A stretch of 64,000 bases of DNA from JAWPMT01 sp965601475 (GTDB lineage Bacteria; Bacteroidota; Bacteroidia; Cytophagales; Cyclobacteriaceae): NCBI GenBank assembly GCA_965601475.1, contig OZ271832.1, positions 5,270,001 to 5,334,000 on the forward strand, given 5' to 3'. The translations under genes were made by a program, and so were the position numbers. The notes under the pieces are model-generated. The model ran no database searches. It was not told where the DNA came from and saw only the letters and a list, made by a program, of their open reading frames with translations. Shown here piece after piece: positions 8,755-15,589 of the stretch (position 1 is the first letter of the stretch; each line of letters opens with the position of its first letter).

Positions 8755-10299
8755 ATGAAGACTACCAACTCGCTCAAGATTGTTCAACTTATTCTGATTA
8801 TTCTTCCGTTACTGCTCATTGCCGTCCGATTTGCAGTGAATTCGGAATCCAGGCGTATCGGTCCCGAGACACAGTATGTGGTGAGATACGAATTCGATGT
8901 CGCTGCAGATTCTGCTTTTTGGGTGCGGAGCTTTCTCCCTCAAAGCACCATCCGCCAAACCATTGAGGAAACCAGATTACAGACCAATGTGGATTTTCAG
9001 CAATATCCTGATGCCGCAAAGAATGAGATTGGCTCATGGCAGGGGGAAGGATTCAAGGGTCAGATTGCTTATGCCTTTAGATTCAGTGGTCAGCCAATCA
9101 CCTATATTCTGGACTCTGCTTCCTATGTGTCATTTCCCAATGATGAGGATTTAGTCTTTGTCGAGCCTTCCAGGTACATTCAGTCGGATCATCCGGAAAT
9201 TCAGAACCTCGCCATGCGGCTTACGACCGGGCAGTCTTTGTCAAACGTGAATAAGGTCCGTCGTTTTTTCGACTATGTCGAGCAAATTCCTTCAAGCCAG
9301 TCGAGCGAACTCACCGATGCCCTCCGTACTTACAGAGATTTTAGGGGTTCCTGCAATGGTAAGAGCAGACTTTTTGTTGCGCTCTGTCGAAGCCACGGTA
9401 TTCCAGCGCGTGTGACAGGCGGCCTGATACTTGAGGATACGCGCAAGAAGACATCTCACTTGTGGGCGGAGGTGCAGTTTGGTGAAACATGGGTGCCTTT
9501 TGATGCCTTGAATGGACATTTTGCCACCATTCCTTCCAATTACCTGCAACTTTATACAGGTGATGAGTTCCTGATCACACGAAGCAAGCACTTTCAATTT
9601 GATTACCACTACCACATCGAGGAAGTCCTTGTGAATGACTTTGCCAGGCTGTCGGTGATTAACCTATGGGATATCCTGCAGCAATCGGAGCTAACCAAAG
9701 AGATGTTGCTGGCTTTGCTGCTGCTGCCGCTGGGGGCACTGCTGGTGTCGATTTTCAAAATTGTGGTAGGTCTCAAGACCTATGGCGTCTTCCTTCCGGT
9801 TTTGATTGCCCTGGCACTCCTCCAGACGGGTTTGATGGCTGGTTTAGCCCTTTTCAACCTCATGGTGATGATGGTGGCGTTGTTAAGTAAACCGCTGGAA
9901 CACTGGCGCATACAATACACCACCAAAATTTCAGTGATGCTCATTGTTGTCATTGTGCTCACTTTAGGATTGGTGGGGCTATTTCTGAAAATTCATCTAC
10001 TATCGACAGCCACACCACTATTCTTTCCGATTATCATTTTGACGATGATCAGTGAGCGATTCGCTCAGAAAACCGAAGAAGAGGGAATCGCGGAAGCGTT
10101 GAAGCTCTATGGAAGTACCCTTGTCGTGACACTGGTGATATATTTGGTACTATCCTCCAGGTTCATTCAGGACTTCATCCTCACATTTCCCGAGATCATT
10201 TTGTCCATGGCCGGGGTCAATCTCATGTTGGGGAAATGGATAGGCTTGCGACTTACAGAGTATTATCGATTCAGGGGATTGTCACATTCAAACTCATGA
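8755..10299 (+). CDS. Transglutaminase-like protein fused to a 7TM domain (UUP1-like)
   Basis: From the ATG at 8755 the protein has 514 residues: one N-terminal helix (8-26), a periplasmic region (about 27-300) and about seven membrane helices (about 315-495). The periplasmic part contains a papain/transglutaminase-type core with GSCNGKSRLF (Cys200), SHLWAEV (His235) and VPFDALNG (Asp250), the spacing of a Cys-His-Asp triad. The overall layout matches proteins annotated as transglutaminase fused to seven transmembrane helices. In gammaproteobacteria these are encoded beside a RimK-like ligase and a retropepsin/zinc-protease-like gene. Here the stop overlaps the RimK-like gene by four bases (ATGA). 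The substrate is unknown. A TTG at 8722 is a less likely start. Confidence 0.82.
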   Translation: MKTTNSLKIVQLILIILPLLLIAVRFAVNSESRRIGPETQYVVRYEFDVAADSAFWVRSFLPQSTIRQTIEETRLQTNVDFQQYPDAAKNEIGSWQGEGFKGQIAYAFRFSGQPITYILDSASYVSFPNDEDLVFVEPSRYIQSDHPEIQNLAMRLTTGQSLSNVNKVRRFFDYVEQIPSSQSSELTDALRTYRDFRGSCNGKSRLFVALCRSHGIPARVTGGLILEDTRKKTSHLWAEVQFGETWVPFDALNGHFATIPSNYLQLYTGDEFLITRSKHFQFDYHYHIEEVLVNDFARLSVINLWDILQQSELTKEMLLALLLLPLGALLVSIFKIVVGLKTYGVFLPVLIALALLQTGLMAGLALFNLMVMMVALLSKPLEHWRIQYTTKISVMLIVVIVLTLGLVGLFLKIHLLSTATPLFFPIIILTMISERFAQKTEEEGIAEALKLYGSTLVVTLVIYLVLSSRFIQDFILTFPEIILSMAGVNLMLGKWIGLRLTEYYRFRGLSHSNS

Positions 10300-11174
10300 A
10301 AAGGATCCTGCAAAGGCTGAAACATATTGGTGAAAACGCCATTGGAATGAATAGACGCAATCTGGAGCTCATCTACGAGCATAACCCCAGGCCAAATTAC
10401 AAATTCGCAGATGACAAGGCTCTGGCCAAATCCATCTTGGAGGAAGCTGCTATCACTTGTCCCAGAACCTATGCGAAGGTTGAGCACATGGGGCAAATAG
10501 AGGAATGCTGGAACAGCGTCGCTCATCATCGGATGCTGGTGGTGAAGCCTGCAAAAGGTGCTGGTGGGAAGGGTATTCTGATACTGAAGCGGGAGAATGG
10601 GGATTGGTATGCAGGAGGTGATAGTATGCCCGAGCATGACATCTTCGTTCATATCGCCAATATCCTTTTCGGTATTTACTCATTTGGGGATGACGATGTC
10701 GCCATCATCGAGGAATGCATCAACCCACATCCATTTTTCCACCGGATATTCCCGGCAGGTGTCCCGGACATCAGGATCATATTGTTGAACGGCAGACCCT
10801 TACAGGCTATGCTCCGAATGCCGACCAGGCGCTCGGGAGGAAAAGCGAATATTCATCAGGGGGGTATCGCAATAGGCATTGATATGATAGATGGCAGTCT
10901 TGGTTCTGTTTATGATGGGAAACGGCATACCCATACCCATCCAGACAGCATGATTCCAATCTCCGGTCAGGTAGTACCTCATTGGGAGGTGGTGAAGGAT
11001 TTGGCCCGGCAAGCGGTGAGCCATTTTCCGCTCAATTATTTGGGTGTTGACATCGTGATAGATAAGGACCGTGGTCCCATGGTGATGGAAGTCAATGTCA
11101 GGCCGGGGTTGACGATACAGATGGCTAATCGCAGAGGCCTCGCACAAGAAATCGCAACTAATCAAATCAATTAG
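10296..11174 (+). CDS. RimK-related ATP-grasp ligase (alpha-L-glutamate ligase-like)
   Basis: This 292-residue cytoplasmic protein starts at an ATG overlapping the previous stop. The N-terminus (IGMNRRNLELIYEHNPRPNY, then FADDKALAK) is characteristic of the alpha-L-glutamate ligase-related family. The ATP-grasp core shows VVKPAKGAGGKGIL (about 82-95) for ATP binding and MVMEVNVRPGL near the C-terminus with the Glu and Asn that bind magnesium. ATP-grasp ligases of this type activate a carboxylate as acyl phosphate and join it to an amine, making an amide or peptide bond. The actual acceptor and amino acid are unknown. Coupling to a transglutaminase-like membrane protein suggests making and remodelling an amide-linked product at the envelope. 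Confidence 0.88.
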   Translation: MKRILQRLKHIGENAIGMNRRNLELIYEHNPRPNYKFADDKALAKSILEEAAITCPRTYAKVEHMGQIEECWNSVAHHRMLVVKPAKGAGGKGILILKRENGDWYAGGDSMPEHDIFVHIANILFGIYSFGDDDVAIIEECINPHPFFHRIFPAGVPDIRIILLNGRPLQAMLRMPTRRSGGKANIHQGGIAIGIDMIDGSLGSVYDGKRHTHTHPDSMIPISGQVVPHWEVVKDLARQAVSHFPLNYLGVDIVIDKDRGPMVMEVNVRPGLTIQMANRRGLAQEIATNQIN

Positions 11175-11178
11175 ACAA

Positions 11179-11412
11179 ATGAAATATAAAAAGCCCTCGA
11201 CGATTTATGTCGGCCTTGTCCTGCTACTGATTGGAATTTCTACAATCGATAAATACCAACGAGATGAACCGGGACTAGAGATTGTCGCCGTCCCCGGAGC
11301 TGAAATTGCTCCGGCCGACCCTCAACTAATCACCAGTATATCCATCACTCAAAACAACCCTAACCATGAAATTACCATCGATCACGTTGGTCTTGAGCCT
11401 ATCAATCCTTGA
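11179..11412 (+). CDS. Small single-helix membrane or secreted protein of unknown function
   Basis: The gene encodes 77 residues, starting four bases after the ATP-grasp stop and ending 47 bases inside the next gene in another frame. One hydrophobic segment (about 9-21, IYVGLVLLLIGIS) is followed by a mostly acidic to neutral tail rich in Pro, Asn and Ile. I recognise no family. Its tight position between the ligase and the barrel gene argues that it is real and part of the same operon. It could be a membrane-tethered partner or even the substrate of the ligase. The large overlap with the next gene leaves some doubt. Confidence 0.5.
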   Translation: MKYKKPSTIYVGLVLLLIGISTIDKYQRDEPGLEIVAVPGAEIAPADPQLITSISITQNNPNHEITIDHVGLEPINP

Positions 11413-12502
11413 TGTCTTCGGGCAAACCACCCAAAATACAACCATTGACCTGTCAGCAGGCCACGAGCAAAATGTATTCCTGAATCCTGATTTGCTGGAG
11501 ACTGACGATGAGGTCTTGGATCGCACCGATCTCTGGGACAATGGGACTTACCAGGCCCTGTCCCTAAGACATGTCTGGAAAACGAAACAGGCAAATCACA
11601 CCTGGAAACTGGGTGGAGGGGGAGGTCTTGGACTATACCAGACGGAAATGAATGCAAATAGGTATGCTTTGCACCTGGAAGGGTCTTTTAGAACAAAGTA
11701 TGGCCCTCGAAAGTATCTGGAGGTGGCGCCCACGGTGTCGCGGAAAAAGAGAAGCGGCGTGAATGTTTCCGATGCGGTTCTCCAAACCCCTTTTTCCTAT
11801 CTGCTAGCCGAAATACCAATCCACGCAGATTTCTATTTGGGCAGTAAAAGCTGGTTGAAGACTGAGGTAGGTTACAGGTACAAAAATTATGACCAAACAG
11901 CTGGCGAGCGACTCTACTATCATGCGCCATTCCTGCAGGCATTGATCAGTAAGAAATGGGTTGCCGGAGGCTGGACTCACAAGCTGTATCTGAGTACGGA
12001 TGCCATGCTTCGACGATACCGGGACGTGGAACGCAGCAATGATGAGGGGGAAGACGAAGCGTTGCTGGTGGAAAAGGTAAGAAAGTGGAACTATAGTAAA
12101 CAGGAGCTGGGCCTGCTGCTGAGTGGTAAGAAACTGGGGATCACGGCTGCGGTCCATCACCTGCGTAGAAAGGATTTGTCCGGTAGCAATAGTTACCGCG
12201 AATTTGCACCCTTGCTGGAAGGTGAATACCGCATGGGGAAACTAAGGATGCAGGGAGGCATGAGCTTCTCACATCGCAACTATGATACGATCACACCTGG
12301 CCGTGGTAATGACGACCTCGTATTAGCATACCAATACTTCCGATTCAATGGGCAGCTTCAATATTTCCTCGAAGAAACTGTGCGGCTCTACCTGAAAGGC
12401 CGACTGGTCCGAAGGCTTTCAAACAATCCCGATCCTGGGTCCATTGCTTTCCAGGAATACTTCACAAGCAACCTACAGGCAGGCCTCTCTATCCAATTGT
12501 GA
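11366..12502 (+). CDS. Predicted outer-membrane beta-barrel protein of the ATP-grasp operon
   Basis: The protein has 378 residues with a signal peptide (MKLPSITLVLSLSILDVFGQ). The remainder is rich in alternating hydrophobic and polar strands with Tyr, Trp and Arg (for example YLEVAPTVSRKKRSG and LKTEVGYRYKNYDQ), and it ends in SNLQAGLSIQL, a barrel-like last strand. I read it as an outer-membrane barrel with no enzymatic domain. Its start lies inside the 77-residue gene, so translation is likely coupled. In the equivalent gammaproteobacterial loci a retropepsin-like gene is usual; here none is present and this protein takes its place. The family is not recognised. Confidence 0.7.
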   Translation: MKLPSITLVLSLSILDVFGQTTQNTTIDLSAGHEQNVFLNPDLLETDDEVLDRTDLWDNGTYQALSLRHVWKTKQANHTWKLGGGGGLGLYQTEMNANRYALHLEGSFRTKYGPRKYLEVAPTVSRKKRSGVNVSDAVLQTPFSYLLAEIPIHADFYLGSKSWLKTEVGYRYKNYDQTAGERLYYHAPFLQALISKKWVAGGWTHKLYLSTDAMLRRYRDVERSNDEGEDEALLVEKVRKWNYSKQELGLLLSGKKLGITAAVHHLRRKDLSGSNSYREFAPLLEGEYRMGKLRMQGGMSFSHRNYDTITPGRGNDDLVLAYQYFRFNGQLQYFLEETVRLYLKGRLVRRLSNNPDPGSIAFQEYFTSNLQAGLSIQL

Positions 12503-12569
12503 AAGAGGGAGAATTATTGGCATTCAAATGTTATTAAGTTTACTGAGACCTTGACCCAAATAACAGGCC

Positions 12570-13151
12570 ATGCCCGTAGCTCCGGTAATAGCATATTTCA
12601 ACGACCATCTTAGCTTGACCGAGGAAGAAATTGATTTTCTGAATGAGGTATTTGTTGAAAGGAAGGTCAAGCGGAGGCAGTACATTCTGCAAGCCGGAGA
12701 TGTTTGCAAAGCCAACACATTCGTGGTTGAAGGTTGTTTGAAAATGTACTGTATCGATGAAACGGGCAAAGAGCATAACCTTCAATTTGCCATTGAGAAT
12801 TGGTGGATTGGAGATATCGGCAGTTTCCATAGTGAAGAACCCAGTAAACTTTTCATTGAGGCCATCGAGCGTTCCACTATCCTACAGATCAGGAAGAAAG
12901 ACCAGCTCAGGTTGTTTGTCCAGTACCCGAAGTTCAACAGGATCTTTCGGGTGATTACCGAAAATGCACTGGTCAGCGCACAGCGCAGAATCCTGCAAAA
13001 CATCAGTTCCACCGCTGAAGAGCGTTACCTCGACTTCCTTCATCGATATCCCCAATTTTTCAACCGCGTGTCCAACGTTCAGATCGCTTCTTACCTCGGT
13101 GTTACACCGGAGTTTCTCAGTACCATCCGCAAAAAACTGGCAAACGCTTAA
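12570..13151 (+). CDS. Crp/Fnr family transcriptional regulator
   Basis: This 193-residue regulator has a cyclic-nucleotide-binding-like beta-roll (about 15-115) and a C-terminal winged helix-turn-helix (about 145-190) with VSNVQIASYLGVTPEFLSTI, typical of Bacteroidota Crp/Fnr members. The cAMP-binding R/E/S set of E. coli CRP is not evident and there are no FNR-type iron-sulfur cysteines, so the effector is unknown. It lies 67 bases after the barrel gene with a purine-rich region in between. A 14-base direct repeat at its 3' end (13147-13183) precedes the DUF4440-like gene and could be its binding site. Confidence 0.88.
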   Translation: MPVAPVIAYFNDHLSLTEEEIDFLNEVFVERKVKRRQYILQAGDVCKANTFVVEGCLKMYCIDETGKEHNLQFAIENWWIGDIGSFHSEEPSKLFIEAIERSTILQIRKKDQLRLFVQYPKFNRIFRVITENALVSAQRRILQNISSTAEERYLDFLHRYPQFFNRVSNVQIASYLGVTPEFLSTIRKKLANA

Positions 13152-13183
13152 ACTACCTTAAGGCCCTTTCTTAAACTACCTTA
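13147..13183. promoter_or_regulatory. 14-bp direct repeat, possible operator
   Basis: CTTAAACTACCTTA occurs at 13147-13160 and again at 13170-13183, a centre-to-centre distance of 23 bases, or about two helical turns. The first copy overlaps the stop codon of the Crp/Fnr gene and both lie just upstream of the DUF4440-like and reductase genes. The spacing suits binding of two regulator molecules on one face of the DNA. No experimental support exists. Confidence 0.35.
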
Positions 13184-13239
13184 TAGGTGCACCTGCCGCG
13201 CCTGCAAGAGCTTTGCTGCATAACAAATTCCAAGAGATC

Positions 13240-13695
13240 ATGAAACAAATAACAATTGCCCTTGTGGCCTTATTTCTTACTGTTGGCCTTGAAGGCTTCG
13301 CACAGGAAGCAGAAAAAGAGAAGATCCAGAACCTGCTGGCACAATACAAAACAGCGCTGAATAATTCCGATGCGCAATTGGCGCAGAGCCTTTACACGGC
13401 CGATGGAATTTTTATGCCGACCGAGGCGCCCTCGGCGATTGGTTCTGAAAACATCCTGGAATCGTATACTTTCATTTTTTCCCAGATTCAATTGAACATT
13501 GAGTTTTTCATTGATGAAATTGAGGTAGAAAATGATTTTGGTTTCGCCGTTACCAGCTCGAAGGGCACCACGAAGATTCATGCGACCGGTGAGACGGTCC
13601 CTGAAGCCAACAGGGAGCTATTCGTGTTCGCAAAAGTGGCTGATGAATGGAAAATCGCCAGGTACATGTTCAACAAGACGGAACCGAAAAACTAA
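13240..13695 (+). CDS. Secreted SnoaL/DUF4440-like (NTF2 fold) protein
   Basis: The protein is 151 residues from the ATG at 13240, which starts a signal peptide ending near GLEGFAQ; a TTG nine codons earlier would spoil it. The mature part fits the small NTF2-like alpha+beta barrel seen in SgcJ/EcaC-type and DUF4440 proteins: helix NLLAQYKTALNNSDAQLAQSL, then YTADGIFMPTEAPSAIGSEN and a C-terminal WKIARYMFNKTEP. Members bind small molecules or act as isomerases; nothing here fixes the function. Its stop overlaps the following reductase start as TAATG, so the two are translationally coupled. Confidence 0.8.
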   Translation: MKQITIALVALFLTVGLEGFAQEAEKEKIQNLLAQYKTALNNSDAQLAQSLYTADGIFMPTEAPSAIGSENILESYTFIFSQIQLNIEFFIDEIEVENDFGFAVTSSKGTTKIHATGETVPEANRELFVFAKVADEWKIARYMFNKTEPKN

Positions 13696-14666
13696 TGATG
13701 AAAGCAGCAGTAACTACAGCCATCGGTAGCCCCGATGTCATTGAAATCAGGGATTGGCCCAAGCCGGCAGCCAAAGCAGGATGGGTATTGATCCAGGTCA
13801 AGGCATTCGGACTCAATCGATCAGAGCTGTTTACCCGGAAAGGTGATTCTCCGGGCGTAGAATTCCCCAGAGTCCAGGGGATAGAGTGTGTGGGCGTCGT
13901 GGAAGAAGATCCTTCGGGTACTTACGCAACTGGTCAACAGGTCGCGGCCATCATGGGAGGAATGGGACGGATTTTTGATGGAGGTTATGCCGAGTATTGC
14001 CTGGCACCGATTGAAATTGTGTTTCCTTTTGCAAGTGATTTGTCCTGGGACATTCTGGGGGCTATTCCAGAAATGTTTCAAACTGTGTCCGGTTCTCTGC
14101 ATCAGGCGCTTGACATTGCCAAAGGCGAAACACTGCTTATTCGTGGTGGCACATCTTCCATTGGGATGTTGGCCTGCCAGTTGGCCAAGGCGGAGGGTTT
14201 GTCGGTATTGTCTACGACTAGAAACAATGCCAAATCGCAGGCCTTGCTGGACAATGGAGCCGATCACGTCATCATCGACACGGGCAATGTTCAGAATGAA
14301 GTGAAGAAATTATATCCGCAAGGGGTGAATAAGGTATTGGAACTGATCGGTACCCGAACCCTAAAGGATTCGCTTCAATGCCTGTCAAAAAAGGGTATCG
14401 TCTGCATGACGGGTATCCTGGGCAATGAGTGGACTATGAAAGAATTTACACCGATGGGGGACATACCGTCCCTGGGAAGGTTGACTGTCTACATGGGAGA
14501 ACCGGAGAATTTGTCAAAGGAGTCTTTGCAGGATTTCATCGACAAAGTGGAAGAGGGGCATTTGAAATTGAATATCGATAAGACTTACCGTCTGGAAGAG
14601 GTCGCGCAGGCCCATCAATACATGGAAGATAATCGTGCCAAGGGAAAGATTGTGGTGGTAATCTAG
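13695..14666 (+). CDS. Zinc-free medium-chain dehydrogenase/reductase
   Basis: The protein has 323 residues; the ATG at 13695 forms TAATG with the preceding stop and a second ATG follows at 13698. It has a GroES-like N-domain (KAAVTTAIGSPDVIEI, with FGLNRSELFTRKGDSPG) and a Rossmann domain with IRGGTSSIGMLACQLAK near 150-166. Zinc-ligand cysteines are not conserved. It resembles quinone or alkenal reductases that use NADPH. It is a distant relative of the reductase at 2318, not a recent duplicate. It is co-translated with the secreted NTF2-like protein and followed by a terminator. Confidence 0.85.
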   Translation: MMKAAVTTAIGSPDVIEIRDWPKPAAKAGWVLIQVKAFGLNRSELFTRKGDSPGVEFPRVQGIECVGVVEEDPSGTYATGQQVAAIMGGMGRIFDGGYAEYCLAPIEIVFPFASDLSWDILGAIPEMFQTVSGSLHQALDIAKGETLLIRGGTSSIGMLACQLAKAEGLSVLSTTRNNAKSQALLDNGADHVIIDTGNVQNEVKKLYPQGVNKVLELIGTRTLKDSLQCLSKKGIVCMTGILGNEWTMKEFTPMGDIPSLGRLTVYMGEPENLSKESLQDFIDKVEEGHLKLNIDKTYRLEEVAQAHQYMEDNRAKGKIVVVI

Positions 14667-14681
14667 TACCGGAGGAGCGTG

Positions 14682-14733
14682 AGAATTGGTCCGAATGCGT
14701 GCTTACAGTTGGACCGCCTGGCCAATTCTTTTT
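14682..14733 (+). terminator. Terminator-like stem-loop after the reductase gene
   Basis: AGAATTGG (14682-14689) pairs with CCAATTCT (14722-14729), with an inner GGTCC/GGACC pairing, and is followed by TTTTTCTCC. It lies 16 bases after the reductase stop and ends the operon before the lipoprotein gene at 14814. Confidence 0.6.
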
Positions 14734-14813
14734 CTCCACATTCTAATAATCAAGAGAGCTTCATGCCAGGGAGGTCATTGCTTTGATTGTAAAATCAGAA
14801 CAAATCTCACGGT

Positions 14814-15581
14814 ATGAAAATATTTTCCAATTCGGGAAGCGTTGCCTATTTTGTTTTTCTATTCTTTCTGGCTTGTACCACACCTCCGGAAAGCCAGCAG
14901 GACCCTCAACTCGCACCATGGCTTACTAAGCAAATTGATGCCTCACACTTACGAGATGTAGTCAACACCTATCACATGATGGACTCTTCGGACACGAAGG
15001 TAGGATCTATGGTCTTTGGGCTGAGGCAGGAGGGAAACCGCTGGTTGGCCAGGGACACCTCACAGTTCGATGATGGGAGTGTTTATGAAACTGTGCAAAT
15101 CGAAGTGGATCTGGAGCAGGGTGCTCTGAGCAATTTGGACATGGATATTCAGATTCAGGGAGCCGACGTTTTCATCGACCTGGCTCCGCAGACAGGGGCC
15201 ATCTCCGGTGCCTACAAAGTGCTTCGGGATACCACTGTACTCGTGGATCGGGAGATCGATTCTGCCTATGTGTATGACATCTTTCGCGAGGAGGTCTATA
15301 TGCTCCTGCATACCATTGATATCAACCCTGGCGACAGTTTGCCTTTCAAGATGTTTTTTCCCAACAGCTTCACGACGATAGATGCAGCAATTGTCTATGA
15401 GCAGGAGGAACGAATTGAGGTGCCAGCCGGAACTTTCGATACCACAGTCATCTATCTCAACACTGGCGGATTGCTGGACAATAGAATCTGGATCGCCAAG
15501 GGTCCCGAGAAGAAGTTGGTGAAATTCTTCGTCCCAAGTCCTTATCTCAATATAGAACTGGTTGAATCAAGAACAATCTAA
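14814..15581 (+). CDS. Lipoprotein, DUF3108-like
   Basis: This 255-residue protein has a lipoprotein signal ending FFLAC (Cys21). The C-terminal half (ERIEVPAGTFDTTVIYLNT, then IWIAKGPEKKLVKF) resembles the DUF3108 group of periplasmic proteins, and the rest is beta-rich. The function is unknown. Because it lies only eight bases before an FtsX-type permease gene, it is probably a periplasmic or outer-membrane partner of that transporter set. The ATG is preceded by an A-rich CTCACGGT without a clear ribosome site, usual for this phylum. Confidence 0.65.
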   Translation: MKIFSNSGSVAYFVFLFFLACTTPPESQQDPQLAPWLTKQIDASHLRDVVNTYHMMDSSDTKVGSMVFGLRQEGNRWLARDTSQFDDGSVYETVQIEVDLEQGALSNLDMDIQIQGADVFIDLAPQTGAISGAYKVLRDTTVLVDREIDSAYVYDIFREEVYMLLHTIDINPGDSLPFKMFFPNSFTTIDAAIVYEQEERIEVPAGTFDTTVIYLNTGGLLDNRIWIAKGPEKKLVKFFVPSPYLNIELVESRTI

Positions 15582-15589
15582 GAGAGGAC

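Noticed and set aside
10236..10295. Upstream start for the ATP-grasp gene
   Set aside because: It would overlap the 7TM gene by 64 bases; the ATG at 10296 gives the family N-terminus and a four-base overlap.
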